Origin: a virus
DNA: 30,327 bases
Strand: one strand, 5' to 3'
Virus record (IMG/VR): IMGVR_UViG_3300007522_000045
Span: 1 to 30,327 of that record
Positions 1 through 8,397 of the stretch are shown here, one piece after another. Both the position numbers and the translations under genes were made by a program. How positions within the stretch are numbered: position 1 is the stretch's first letter; every line of letters begins with the position of its first letter. The notes beneath the pieces are model-generated. The model did not search any database. It saw nothing but the letters and a program-made list of their open reading frames with translations, and was not told the origin of the DNA.

Positions 1-28
1 TAAAATTCACAAGAAGTGGGTCTTGCAG

Positions 29-70
29 TACGGTCACGAAATTCCCGCTAAAGGTAATTTCGTGACCGTA
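29..70. repeat. Perfect 15-bp inverted repeat at left edge
   Basis: Bases 29-43 (TACGGTCACGAAATT) are the exact reverse complement of 56-70, with a 12-base spacer. It lies outside the last phage gene and its terminator, in AT-richer DNA. There is no T-run on either side, so a simple intrinsic terminator is not the best fit. It could be a bidirectional host terminator, a recombinase or regulator site, or the base of a small structured RNA. The repeat is certain, its role is not. Confidence 0.85.
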
Positions 71-79
71 AAGGCAAAC

Positions 80-129
80 TATGTCGGAGTTCGACATATA
101 AATAGTTGGTGGACTGGGGAGGACCACCA
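80..129. repeat. Two further short inverted repeats
   Basis: TATGTCG (80-86) pairs with CGACATA (92-98) around a 5-base loop. TGGTGG (107-112) pairs with CCACCA (124-129). With the 15-bp repeat at 29-70 they form three hairpins in a row within 100 bases. The second resembles a tRNA acceptor end (TGGTGGAC), but no T-loop consensus precedes it, so no tRNA is called. No ORF with a ribosome binding site covers 1-260. Confidence 0.6.
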
Positions 130-222
130 CAACCGTTGATTTAAAACGATAAAACAGTGCAAACCGCAAACAGTCGACCCCATAAAAAACAATGCGTTAC
201 AAACCGACTGCAAACAGGATCC

Positions 223-254
223 GCGCGGGCGATGCCGTCAGGCACCGCCCGCGC
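223..254 (-). terminator. Hairpin ending the late operon
   Basis: GCGCGGGCG (223-231) pairs perfectly with CGCCCGCGC (246-254). After one mismatch TGCC (233-236) pairs with GGCA (241-244) around a GTCA loop. It lies just after the stop codon of the last late gene (261). The minus strand has no immediate U-run, only a TGTTT and a later T6 about 30 bases on, so terminator efficiency is uncertain. Confidence 0.6.
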
Positions 255-260
255 CGCACG

Positions 261-479
261 TCAGGTCGCGCCGCCACGCCGCGCCAGCCAGCGCGACCAT
301 GCAAATGTGCCCCCGGTGCCCGCCGCATAGATCACGGCCCCCAGCGCGACGCTGACAGCGTTGACGTCGACAGTCAGCAGCCCCGTCACCTTGTCGAAGT
401 CGACAAAACCAACCCACCCCGCCAGAAACCCGAAACCGGGATATAATAGCGCGATGCGCAAAATCAGTGCGATATCCAT
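261..479 (-). CDS. Small membrane protein of the lysis region
   Basis: 72 aa. Two hydrophobic stretches are visible: residues about 2-24 (ALILRIALLYPGFGFLAGW) and about 38-56. The C-terminus is basic (WSRWLARRGG). Size, hydrophobicity and position directly after the GH24 endolysin suit a holin or lysis-accessory protein, but no family motif was recognised. It starts 12 bases after the endolysin stop, with AAAGGG ahead of the ATG. It is the last gene of the late block, before the hairpin at 223-254. Confidence 0.7.
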   Translation of the reverse strand: MDIALILRIALLYPGFGFLAGWVGFVDFDKVTGLLTVDVNAVSVALGAVIYAAGTGGTFAWSRWLARRGGAT

Positions 480-491
480 AGTGTGCCCTTT

Positions 492-1202
492 CTAGGCTGT
501 TTGAATTTGTGAAAGCGCGACGCCGATCGCGTCCTGCGCCGCGACCAGCTGGTCCGCCAGATCCTGCGCTCGGCCTAGCGCCAGCGCTATTGGCGACATG
601 TCAACCATCTGCGGCAGCACGGCGGGCACTGGCTTGCCCTGCAGACGCTCTAGCAGCTCACCGCCCCTGATCGTCGTCAGGATGCCAGACAGCCGCCCTT
701 TGCCATCGGTGCGCCAGATCGCGATCGCGTCGCCGTTTGCGTCATAGTCCCCCGTTTCAAACAGGCGCATTTCAGCGGTGCGCCGCTTGCGGATTTCCGG
801 CGGTTTCAGCCAGCCCATAAAATGCCGCGCCGCGTCCGGGTCGCCAGCGTTGATCGCCTTAGTCAGCAACGCCCGATTGATCCCGCCAGTGTTAAGGTCA
901 AAGGATCCGACAGCGTCGAATTGATACTGCAGCAGCGGCACCGTGATCGCATTGCGCACCCGCGCCGCATAGCCAGCCGCATCGATGCGGAATTGCCCAA
1001 TCGCCAGATCGATCGCCGCGTCGACGTCGTCAGGCATCGCACGCGGCAGACGCGCCGGATAGGGCCCGCCAGCTGCCGCAGTGTGACCGACGCCCCACGT
1101 CCAGACGCCGACGCTGTCCAGATAAGGCGCAGGCACGATGCCCTCATGCTCTGCAATTTCCAGCAGCCCCCGATCGCTGAAATCCATTTCCGCAAGCTTC
1201 AT
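492..1202 (-). CDS. Endolysin, GH24 (T4-type) lysozyme
   Basis: 236 aa. It cuts the N-acetylmuramic acid-N-acetylglucosamine bond of peptidoglycan at the end of the lytic cycle. The N-terminal catalytic motif is clear: E20 in EHEG, D29 in PYLDS and T35 in VWTWGVGH, the same 9- and 6-residue spacing as E11/D20/T26 of T4 lysozyme. The lysozyme domain covers about 1-160. The C-terminal 70 residues are Ala/Gln/Leu-rich and possibly helical. There is no obvious N-terminal signal-anchor, so export would need a holin. Neighbours on both sides are membrane proteins, which fits a lysis cassette. Confidence 0.92.
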   Translation of the reverse strand: MKLAEMDFSDRGLLEIAEHEGIVPAPYLDSVGVWTWGVGHTAAAGGPYPARLPRAMPDDVDAAIDLAIGQFRIDAAGYAARVRNAITVPLLQYQFDAVGSFDLNTGGINRALLTKAINAGDPDAARHFMGWLKPPEIRKRRTAEMRLFETGDYDANGDAIAIWRTDGKGRLSGILTTIRGGELLERLQGKPVPAVLPQMVDMSPIALALGRAQDLADQLVAAQDAIGVALSQIQTA

Positions 1203-1258
1203 CCGTCACCCCCAAGGTGTTGCGTAGTTCTGTTATGTCGTGAAATTGCGCCGCCCGG

Positions 1259-1834
1259 TCAGGCAGGCGTCGCGTAATAGAAAACTGGTTTTGTCAGCTC
1301 GAAAATCGTTTCCTTGCCGCAGGTATATTCCAGCTGCAGCTGCACCCGCGTGCGCCCGGCGATCAGCCCGCCCGGCTGATCCAGCTGCAATTCAAGCCGC
1401 ACCACCTCCGGCCCCAGCTGGCGCGACGGCCTGCGCGGCTCACCCGCCCGCTGGACGTCGTTTTCGTCCGTGAAAGAAGGGATGACTTCGCGCAAAATGC
1501 ATCCCGTTCCGACGTCAGTGCGGCCAATAAAAAGCACCAATACGATCGGCGCAGCAACGGCGACAGGCTCGCGGACATATGACATTCCATCAGGCTGGCG
1601 GGTCACGCGTCCGTCGCCCGTTAGCTTCATTAGTGTTTCTGCAATTTCATCCAGCTTGTGATCCACTGCCGCTAGTTGATCTGGAGAATTCCAGATCGCT
1701 TTAAACTTAAACCCTACAGGCGTCAGCACCGTTAGTAGCGTCACAGTCAAACCGGCAAAAGTAGCCCGCGCGACCCACTTTTTTGCTTCATCCCTCATAA
1801 AGCCAGCAGCGGCAGACTTCACACCGTCAGACAT
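1259..1834 (-). CDS. Membrane-anchored protein of unknown function
   Basis: 191 aa from ATG 1834, chosen because AAGGGGG precedes it; a TTG at 1873 would add 13 residues. After a short basic amphipathic start there is one membrane segment (about residues 22-45, ATFAGLTVTLLTVLTPVGF). A helical, possibly coiled stretch with LAAVDHKLDEIAETLMKL follows. The C-terminal domain is rich in beta-forming residues (VVRLELQLDQPG, RVQLQLEYTCG). Its place directly upstream of the endolysin suggests a lysis role (holin or spanin-like), but this is positional. No family was recognised. Confidence 0.7.
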   Translation of the reverse strand: MSDGVKSAAAGFMRDEAKKWVARATFAGLTVTLLTVLTPVGFKFKAIWNSPDQLAAVDHKLDEIAETLMKLTGDGRVTRQPDGMSYVREPVAVAAPIVLVLFIGRTDVGTGCILREVIPSFTDENDVQRAGEPRRPSRQLGPEVVRLELQLDQPGGLIAGRTRVQLQLEYTCGKETIFELTKPVFYYATPA

Positions 1835-1887
1835 GACGCGACCCCCTTGCAAAATCGGGCACATTGCCCGCAATAGTTTATCGTCAT
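1819..1887 (-). CDS. Possible 22-aa cysteine-rich peptide
   Basis: An ATG at 1887 follows TAGGA at 7-base spacing, a better site than many neighbours have. The peptide would be MTINYCGQCARFCKGVASCL plus two residues, with four cysteines (C-x2-C-x3-C). It overlaps the start of the next gene by 16 bases, which could couple their translation. It may equally be a leader ORF or chance. Confidence 0.3.
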   Translation of the reverse strand: MTINYCGQCARFCKGVASCLTV

Positions 1888-1912
1888 GCTGATTTCCTAT
1901 GATCGGCGTGTA

Positions 1913-1979
1913 GGCTGGCGGGTTTGGATTGCACTCCTACCGCCAGCCGATTGCACTCCCCGGCTTTGCGCCGGAGAGT
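1913..1979 (-). terminator. Hairpin pair with direct repeat after the wzy-like gene
   Basis: GGCTGGCGG (1913-1921) pairs perfectly with CCGCCAGCC (1940-1948). A second hairpin has the stem CCGGC/GCCGG (about 1960-1974). GATTGCACTCC occurs twice, at 1927-1937 and 1949-1959. These lie in the 121-135-base gap between the Wzy-like gene and the lysis genes. On the minus strand TTGACA is present (about 1983-1988) without a convincing -10. The structure probably ends or attenuates transcription leaving the tailspike/Wzy cassette. Confidence 0.5.
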
Positions 1980-2008
1980 GGGTGTCAACGTCAGTTTAAG
2001 GGTGTGAC

Positions 2009-3244
2009 TTACGCGAATGCCCGCTGGGCAATCTGGTAACGCTGCGCATGACGGCGTCGGCGAATTTTTGTGCAGACGTAGATGCAGACGCCAAGGATCA
2101 GGCCGAAACCGAAGTGCTTATATGCGCCTTGAAACAGCCCGATGTAACAAAGCGTCAGGACTTCTGGCGAGTATAGAAGCAGCAGCCGGGGCCGTGACAT
2201 CATTGGCCACAGGCTAATGAATATGGCAGAGAATACGATCAGAAGGCCCACATATCCCATTTTTAGATAAAAGTAGCTGACGACGTTGTGTGTGTATCCC
2301 GTCACTGTTCCTGCGCCCTCAAGATACCCCCGCCCACCTAGCCCGGTTCCAAACAAGGCCCCCGCCGTAGTGGTGTCGCGGTCAAAGGTACCAAGAAATT
2401 CTTCAACTTTGCTGTTGCTGCCGACGGTGGTGAATTTGCGGTCAATCTTGGCGTATACGCTTGAGACGACCGGTGCCGCTTGGCTTCCCGCAAAAGCCAG
2501 AAGCGCCATCAGCATCAGCGCCCTAAATGGTCGCTTCCCCGTCCAACGCACTAGAAAGTAAGAAGCGGACGCCATGAACAGAAAGCCGCCGATAATCAAT
2601 GGCCCCCGATATGTGACCGCCACAAGGCCAACCGCTGACAAAACAAACAGGACGAGAAACAATACCGACGCCCATGTTTTTTCCGCGCGAAATACCATCA
2701 TGCCAGAATACGCAAAGGAGAACATGACCAGCGGTTCGGATGATAGGTATTCCAGATCGGCCCGAAGGTTTGAGACAAGTATCATTCTGAAATCAGGTTG
2801 ATTGATTACATACCGCACGGACAGCATTGCACCCGCGATTGCCATTATCAGCCGCAGCCGTTCAAGCGTGATCCATTGTTCGTCGTATTTCCACTTGGGC
2901 GCGATGATCGTTATGACAGACAGCGGCCCCAAAACAAGGAAAGCCAGGGATATGATGTCGCGGGCAAACTGGACGGCGTTCAGTTCGCCCGCCAAGGCAG
3001 GTAAAAGCCCCAAGAGTAACGCAGATGCAAACGCCCCAGCATACAGCGGCAGCGCCCTGACGCGCATCATTGCAAGAACGAAGAACGGCAGGGCAATTAA
3101 GCCATATACCAAGACGCCCAATGACGGGCTGTCCGGCGTGGGCTGCATGATCGCCCCATAGAGGAGGACGACCAAGACACCTAAATAGCTGACGAGTTTT
3201 TGCATGTTGACCATAACCATGCGGTATAACGCGCAATTCAGCAT
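2009..3244 (-). CDS. Wzy/WaaL-like O-antigen polymerase membrane protein
   Basis: 411 aa with about ten hydrophobic segments across the whole chain. A long polar loop at about 265-325 contains GTGLG (299-303) and the family's typical H319-N320 (YTHNVVSYFYLKMG) before a membrane segment. R213 lies in TYRGP. This pattern matches the O-antigen polymerase/ligase superfamily, which joins undecaprenyl-linked sugar units in the periplasm. It starts 2 bases after the tailspike stop. The best start is uncertain: ATG 3244 has only a distant GAGG, and ATGs at codons 9, 11 and 14 are possible. GC content and GATC density are lower than in the phage core. Probable role: serotype conversion of the lysogen. 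Confidence 0.75.
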   Translation of the reverse strand: MLNCALYRMVMVNMQKLVSYLGVLVVLLYGAIMQPTPDSPSLGVLVYGLIALPFFVLAMMRVRALPLYAGAFASALLLGLLPALAGELNAVQFARDIISLAFLVLGPLSVITIIAPKWKYDEQWITLERLRLIMAIAGAMLSVRYVINQPDFRMILVSNLRADLEYLSSEPLVMFSFAYSGMMVFRAEKTWASVLFLVLFVLSAVGLVAVTYRGPLIIGGFLFMASASYFLVRWTGKRPFRALMLMALLAFAGSQAAPVVSSVYAKIDRKFTTVGSNSKVEEFLGTFDRDTTTAGALFGTGLGGRGYLEGAGTVTGYTHNVVSYFYLKMGYVGLLIVFSAIFISLWPMMSRPRLLLLYSPEVLTLCYIGLFQGAYKHFGFGLILGVCIYVCTKIRRRRHAQRYQIAQRAFA

Positions 3245-3246
3245 GT

Positions 3247-5331
3247 CTATAGGTTCGCCCTCTTAGTCGCCGCCCATAGGTAGCTTTGCGTTGAACCCGT
3301 CCCATTCGTGGCGCGGATAACTCCAGAAGCATCAGAGACAGTGATGTTGCTGCTGCCATTACTCACGATCAACAAGGCCCCGCTTGCCGCCCGCATGATT
3401 GTTCCGAACCAGTATATCGTGGTCGATGTAGAATTTCGCGTGATCCACACGTCCCATATGTCGTCGTTTACAGGCGTGAACAGGTCAAATGTGCCACCCG
3501 AAACAACACTAGAGGCAGAGACGCCATCGTAATTATACATCCGGCCGCCGGAAATCATGGCGACAGACTGCGGCGACAAGTTAGTGATACCATCAGGCAC
3601 GAAATTCGCTGGGCCGATAACGCCAGTGTTGCTGACGTTGTCCTCAACGTAGATGCCTTTCACAAGATACCCGGCGTTGACGTTTATGGCGCTAAGCTCG
3701 AACCCACGCTGCTTGACAACATATATGCCGTAGTCGCTATTGGCCCCCTTCGTAAACCAGCCAGACACCTTCAAGCCGCCGCCGGGATCAACCTCCCCAA
3801 CCATCGCGGGATCAACAAGCATGTCAGCCCTAATAGCCGCGTCTTTAGTTTTGTGGTTGCTCTCGAAGTAAATTCCATCGAAACAAGTGCCGTTTACAAA
3901 TCCTAATATTAGGCCGTGCTGGGCGTTGCCCTCGAATGTGCAAGCATCGAACGTGCAGCCTTTTAGTCGTCCAGCGCGATAGCCCCAAGTGCAGTTATGA
4001 AACTCGCAACCAGTATATGCGTTTGCGTTTTGCAAGCCTTGAGCGCCACCGTTGGCCTTGCAAATGTCCATTCCGTAGCGAGCATTATAAGCATAAATGC
4101 TATCGAAATTGGTAAGGAATACATGGTTTCCCCGGATGGCATCGCCAGTCAAAACAACGGCTGCTTCCAATGGCGCAGGGGTTCCTCCGCGTCCACCAAC
4201 CACAATGTTTCGCAATCTGGAACGGGCAGTGTCGCCACCCTCCCCCAAGATCAGACAAGCCTTGTCTGACGCCATAGAGGCGCTGCCTCGCAAACGGAAG
4301 TCGCTGAATGTGATGTGACGCGCAGAAAGGTCTAACCCTTGGCTATCACCAACCACATCAAAGATCGTACCTGCCCCAGCGCCTTGGATATGTGTATTTG
4401 CGGCAGCGGCCATTGTGCCGGTCAGCAATGAAAAAGCAAATACGCCCGCACCAAACACCAGCTTTTTGCCAGCGGCGACAGTCAGCGCCTTCTGCCATTG
4501 CGATGTGCTTAGCGCACCGTATTTATCAATACCGAAAGCCTCACCTTGGTAGCACCCACCCACCTGACGGTATTTAAACTGAACACCACCCGCAGTTGTG
4601 TCATCAAAAGATGCCGCCTGCGCTAGATCGACCTCAACGGCATAGCCGTCGTAAGTCATTATAATTGTACCGCTGGGGCCATACACCGACCGCAGAAGCG
4701 CTATCGTGCGAGGATCAGCAGTGGCAAGGCCGGCGGCGTCTCTGGACGTGCTGACCGCCTGCCCCGCAATAGCATTCATATTTCGGATGATCTTTCCGTC
4801 AACCTTATCTGGCGCATATGTGCCCGCCGCCAAAATAGCCCACTCACCTTGACCCGGCACAGATACGCGCTGCCCAACCGTCACAAACGACAGCGCCAAC
4901 ATATCCGCAATAGTGTCAGCTGGCTGTACCGTTGCAGAAAGTAGGATTTCCGAATTGTCGCCCTTGATCCACTGCCCCACATATACCGATAAAGATGCGG
5001 CATCTATAATTGCGGTTAATGTGTCATTTTTTGAAAACGAAACGCCGTCAACAACGCCCGCCACGGCCACCCGGAATTGATCACCCGCCATGATAGGACG
5101 CGAGGCATCATCAATCATCACAGATGCCGGAAAACTGCCAAACGACGCGTCAAAGCTGCCCACCAGTCGCGGCACACCCAAATTTGCGATTAACGATCGC
5201 GCATCCCGGTCGCCCGCGTTTATCGCCTCGCGCTGCGGCAGGCTGACCGGCTTTTCAATGTCTGTCGTATTGTCGACACTGCCCAATCCAATTAAAGTGC
5301 GCGATACGACTGGCGTCTGAAATTCGACCAT
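3247..5331 (-). CDS. Tailspike with right-handed beta-helix
   Basis: 694 aa. Residues 1-270 look like a virion-attachment and linker part. From about 290 to 590 there are repeated short beta-strand turns typical of pectate-lyase-like helices (HITFSDFRLRG, FTNFDSIYAYNARYG, YTGCEFHNCTWGYR, GCTFDACTFEGNAQHG, NGTCFDGIYFESNH). The C-terminal 100 residues are beta-rich (STTIYWFGTIMRA). Such proteins bind and often cleave surface polysaccharide. Acidic residues are present but no catalytic set can be assigned. It is followed immediately by the Wzy-like gene, suggesting receptor recognition and receptor modification travel together. GATC density is about half that of the J-like gene upstream. Confidence 0.8.
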   Translation of the reverse strand: MVEFQTPVVSRTLIGLGSVDNTTDIEKPVSLPQREAINAGDRDARSLIANLGVPRLVGSFDASFGSFPASVMIDDASRPIMAGDQFRVAVAGVVDGVSFSKNDTLTAIIDAASLSVYVGQWIKGDNSEILLSATVQPADTIADMLALSFVTVGQRVSVPGQGEWAILAAGTYAPDKVDGKIIRNMNAIAGQAVSTSRDAAGLATADPRTIALLRSVYGPSGTIIMTYDGYAVEVDLAQAASFDDTTAGGVQFKYRQVGGCYQGEAFGIDKYGALSTSQWQKALTVAAGKKLVFGAGVFAFSLLTGTMAAAANTHIQGAGAGTIFDVVGDSQGLDLSARHITFSDFRLRGSASMASDKACLILGEGGDTARSRLRNIVVGGRGGTPAPLEAAVVLTGDAIRGNHVFLTNFDSIYAYNARYGMDICKANGGAQGLQNANAYTGCEFHNCTWGYRAGRLKGCTFDACTFEGNAQHGLILGFVNGTCFDGIYFESNHKTKDAAIRADMLVDPAMVGEVDPGGGLKVSGWFTKGANSDYGIYVVKQRGFELSAINVNAGYLVKGIYVEDNVSNTGVIGPANFVPDGITNLSPQSVAMISGGRMYNYDGVSASSVVSGGTFDLFTPVNDDIWDVWITRNSTSTTIYWFGTIMRAASGALLIVSNGSSNITVSDASGVIRATNGTGSTQSYLWAATKRANL

Positions 5332-5341
5332 TTTTTAGCCT

Positions 5342-7384
5342 TTACGTTATTGTTTGAGTTACAGGACCAGCGTCAGCAGTATTTGAAATACCGCTAACAT
5401 TCACCGACCGCGCTTTATACGTTGCCGCCCCGATGCCCGGTGTATCCACAAAAGATAGGGGCAGGTCAGGACCATGAAACAGCGTCGCGACAACAGTTCC
5501 GCCGCGTATGATTTGCGTTTTCCAAAGGCTTTCAGATACTGACGTGCGCAAACCTATGCGCGCCTCGCCGCCCCCCCGATCAGCGACAACTAAATCAGTC
5601 GGCGCAGCAGGCGGGTCACTAGCAGCCGTCGCGACAATACCATCAAAAACAATTGCCGCCGACGACGGCCCGTCCGTCGTCCCAAACCACAAGCGTAGAT
5701 CGTAGCCAGCGCCGTCTATCAGACCCGTGATCTGCGCCCGCGTTGTGGACGCCGACACCGGCCATTCTTCAAACTGACCAGACCCGGCCCGCGCATACTT
5801 TAGAACAGGCGACAGCGCTGGCGACGGTCGCGGATCCCAGACAACAACAATGCCCGCCGCATAGCCATTCTGCGCCGACCGGATCCCGGCACCCGCTGCG
5901 ATTGCATTTTCAGGCGCAGGCACCGGCAGCGATACGTCAGGTTCTGGCAATGTCTGCGCCTCACCTTCAAACGCGGGCGACCATTCCGGCGGATTGTAGG
6001 CCCGCAGCTGCAGCGTGACGCCCCCGGTCGCAAGGTCTAGCTGGCGACTTGCTACCCGCCAGAACGTCGACGGCAGTTCCGGCGCATTGATCTGAATATA
6101 ACGCTCGAATGCGGCCCGCCGCGCAGACGGCTTAAACCGCATCGTCAGCTGCATGACAGGATTGTCACGCTCGATCTGGATCTGCGCTAGCCTGCGCCCC
6201 TGCGTCGGCGACGGGCACATGCTTAGATCATACTCCGGCCCGATCGCCGCCTGACCGTTCTGGGCCTCGCGCACCGTATCGACCCAAGGATCGCCCGTCG
6301 TTGCCTGAAACGCCAGATCCGGGTCAACATAAGTGAAAGGCAGTTCGGTGTATCGATCCAGCTGATCCGGCCCGCCGTTCCAATCGTCAAAGCCGATAAT
6401 TTCCGACCGATCTATCGTGACCGTCGGCGCACGCCAGCGCCCGACATAAATCCCAATCCTACCAGACGGCAGCAGCTGCACATCGCCAGCACAAGCCCGC
6501 ATCATGCGCTTCAAAACCTCGCCCGGCTTTTCAGTCAGGGAATAGCTGCCCCAGATCCTATATCGGCTTTCCGTGCCGCCAGCCGCCAGCGCGATCTGAT
6601 CGTCGCAATCGTCAGCCGCCTGCGCCAGTAGATCCAGATCGATCTGCCCCGATAGGTTCAATCCGTCGGGATGCTGGATAAAATCAGCAATAATTAGCGC
6701 CGCATTGTCACTCCACTGCGTCACGCCGCTGCGCGGGTCATAGACCTTGCAGCACCGCCCGACCAGCTGCAGCGCTGGCTCATTGTGCGGATACACTTCG
6801 CGATAAGACTCTGCATCAACGCTTTCCGCGATCGTCAGCGTCGACCATAAGCCCGCCAGCCGGTGCGTCGCGTCATATTCAGGCCAGACGCCCGCGATCT
6901 GCGAAAAATAGCCCTGCCCAGCGGTGCCCGATCGATTAAAGATGCGGACCAAAGGCGACCCGCCAAGCCCGAACGTGCCTTCCGTTTGGTATTGGTCATC
7001 AGTCACCCAGCCGTCGACGTTTACGCTGACCGCGACACCGTCCAAAATATAGCTTTCGACCGCGTCGATAGGCCCTTCGCCATGCACTAGCACCCGGTAA
7101 AACTTGCCGCCCGACGTGCGGAAAAACACCCGCGTTCCGCCGACCCGCACCCGGCCATAGTGCCGCGTGCGATCGCCGATCGCCTGCTCAATTTCCAACT
7201 TGATATTATCCGGGTCGACACTTGGCGGCGCATTCAATGCCGCCACTGCCGTCGACAACAACAGCGACCCGCCGATGCTGGTCGCGATGCCCAGACCGGT
7301 CAGGCCGCCAGCCGCCGTAAACAGCGCAAAACTGCCGCCAGCACCGAACACGCCCGGCGCGACAAAAAGCAAAGCCTGCGGCAT
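5342..7384 (-). CDS. J-like tail tip / host specificity protein
   Basis: 680 aa. A hydrophobic Gly/Ala-rich N-terminal segment (about 1-50) is followed by a beta-rich 'tip' region (RTRHYGRVRVGGTRVFFRT; FYRVLVHGEGPIDAVESYILDG) and a central domain with CCKVYDPRSGVTQWSDNAAL and EKPGEVLKRMMRACAGDVQLLPSG. These are typical of proteins forming the baseplate hub in lambda-like tails. Residues about 480-680 resemble one or two fibronectin-III-like repeats (VVVWDPRPSPALSP..; PAAPTDLVVADRGG). It starts directly after the NlpC/P60 gene's TAA. It is much shorter than lambda J, so the separate tailspike probably does the receptor binding. Confidence 0.8.
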   Translation of the reverse strand: MPQALLFVAPGVFGAGGSFALFTAAGGLTGLGIATSIGGSLLLSTAVAALNAPPSVDPDNIKLEIEQAIGDRTRHYGRVRVGGTRVFFRTSGGKFYRVLVHGEGPIDAVESYILDGVAVSVNVDGWVTDDQYQTEGTFGLGGSPLVRIFNRSGTAGQGYFSQIAGVWPEYDATHRLAGLWSTLTIAESVDAESYREVYPHNEPALQLVGRCCKVYDPRSGVTQWSDNAALIIADFIQHPDGLNLSGQIDLDLLAQAADDCDDQIALAAGGTESRYRIWGSYSLTEKPGEVLKRMMRACAGDVQLLPSGRIGIYVGRWRAPTVTIDRSEIIGFDDWNGGPDQLDRYTELPFTYVDPDLAFQATTGDPWVDTVREAQNGQAAIGPEYDLSMCPSPTQGRRLAQIQIERDNPVMQLTMRFKPSARRAAFERYIQINAPELPSTFWRVASRQLDLATGGVTLQLRAYNPPEWSPAFEGEAQTLPEPDVSLPVPAPENAIAAGAGIRSAQNGYAAGIVVVWDPRPSPALSPVLKYARAGSGQFEEWPVSASTTRAQITGLIDGAGYDLRLWFGTTDGPSSAAIVFDGIVATAASDPPAAPTDLVVADRGGGEARIGLRTSVSESLWKTQIIRGGTVVATLFHGPDLPLSFVDTPGIGAATYKARSVNVSGISNTADAGPVTQTIT

Positions 7385-7759
7385 TTAAATTTCCCACTGT
7401 TCTAAGATTTCAAAGACAGACGGCGACACGACGCCGCCGTCAGATTTCAAAAAAAGTCGATCGGCAGACATGATGCCCGCCAGCTGCCGACCAGACACCC
7501 GCGCGACGCAGACCCCATCCCCCGCGCCGCCCGCCGCGTGACCGGCCATCAGCGCCCGTGACAGCGCCAATAGGCCACCCGACCGCAGCAGCAGCTGCCG
7601 ACAGGCAAAGGCTGTGCCGTAGGTGCCCCGCAGCGCCGCCGCAGGATCCCGGCCCGTCGTCGCCGCGACATAGGACGCCGACCACAGTGCGCAGTCATTC
7701 ACGCCCCAGCGCCAAGGATCCGCAGCAGTGCCACGAATGAAATCGGCAGCGCTCACCAT
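7385..7759 (-). CDS. NlpC/P60-like (DUF6950-type) tail protein
   Basis: About 124 aa from ATG 7759; GTG 7768 or GTG 7756 (a GTGA overlap with the upstream stop) are alternatives. WGVNDCALWSASYVAATTGRDP matches the Cys-nucleophile segment of small phage NlpC/P60 papain-like domains (W-x-x-x-D-C). The following GTYGTA is also usual. A later His/polar catalytic partner is not obvious: the expected GDG-x-V region reads GAGDGVCVARVSG. In lambda-like phages the equivalent (gpK) sits between the L- and J-type tip proteins, as here, and may trim peptidoglycan or act in tail-tip assembly. Confidence 0.75.
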   Translation of the reverse strand: MVSAADFIRGTAADPWRWGVNDCALWSASYVAATTGRDPAAALRGTYGTAFACRQLLLRSGGLLALSRALMAGHAAGGAGDGVCVARVSGRQLAGIMSADRLFLKSDGGVVSPSVFEILEQWEI

Positions 7760-8397
7760 TCCGTCCACACTGGATCGGTCGACATGACCTCCGGCACATA
7801 GCGCAGGCCCCGATCGCCCGGATATCGGCGCAGCTGATCGCGGTGCGTCAGCCGACCAAAGACCGGCGCACCGGCCCGCGCCAAAGCCCCTTCAACCGTC
7901 AGCGTCAAAACAGCAGCCGATGCATCAAACGACACCGACACCGTATCCATCACGCCGCGATGCAACGCGACCGGGTCGCCGACCGGCAGCGGCCTGCCAT
8001 GCACATCGCGTGCGGTTTCACTGAAAATCTGTTCCCACAAAACTGCCGGGCGATTGACATACTGCGCAGGATTTCCGACCAGTCGCGGAATAATGCCCAG
8101 CCCCTGCATGGCCCGCTGTTCTGCGGTCATTGCCTCCCACGGAATGCCCAGCGTATAGGACATGGACGGCGCAAGCGTATCGTCGCCCGACGACATCGTC
8201 GACGCCGCGACCAGATTGCCCATGCCCTGCCAAGTCCGACCCCACTTTCCATCGACAAACGGCACAGACCGGTTTGAAATATACGCGATACCCGTCGCGA
8301 ATTGCAGCTCTAGCAAAAGCGAAACTTGGATCACGTCGCGGTTTAGCGCTGCCGTGACCGCAGCAGGGTCCGACTGCCCAGACAGATAAACGCTCAT
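7753..8397 (-). CDS. Tail tip protein, lambda gpL-like position
   Basis: 214 aa. Contains VSLLLELQFATGIAYISNRSV, GKWGRTWQGMGNLVAAS and YTLGIPW, a mostly beta-structured protein like the DUF2163/minor-tail proteins found before the NlpC/P60 gene in these phages. It overlaps the upstream gene by an ATGA junction and the downstream one by a few bases. Gene order (tape measure, two tip proteins, peptidase, J-like) gives the assignment more weight than sequence motifs do. No Cys cluster for an iron-sulphur site is present, unlike lambda gpL. Confidence 0.65.
   Translation of the reverse strand: MSVYLSGQSDPAAVTAALNRDVIQVSLLLELQFATGIAYISNRSVPFVDGKWGRTWQGMGNLVAASTMSSGDDTLAPSMSYTLGIPWEAMTAEQRAMQGLGIIPRLVGNPAQYVNRPAVLWEQIFSETARDVHGRPLPVGDPVALHRGVMDTVSVSFDASAAVLTLTVEGALARAGAPVFGRLTHRDQLRRYPGDRGLRYVPEVMSTDPVWTEW

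Noticed and set aside
105-130. Possible tRNA 3' end (TGGTGGACTGGGGAGGACCACCA)
   Set aside because: The reverse complement ends like an acceptor stem plus CCA, but no TTCGA T-loop or anticodon arm is present.
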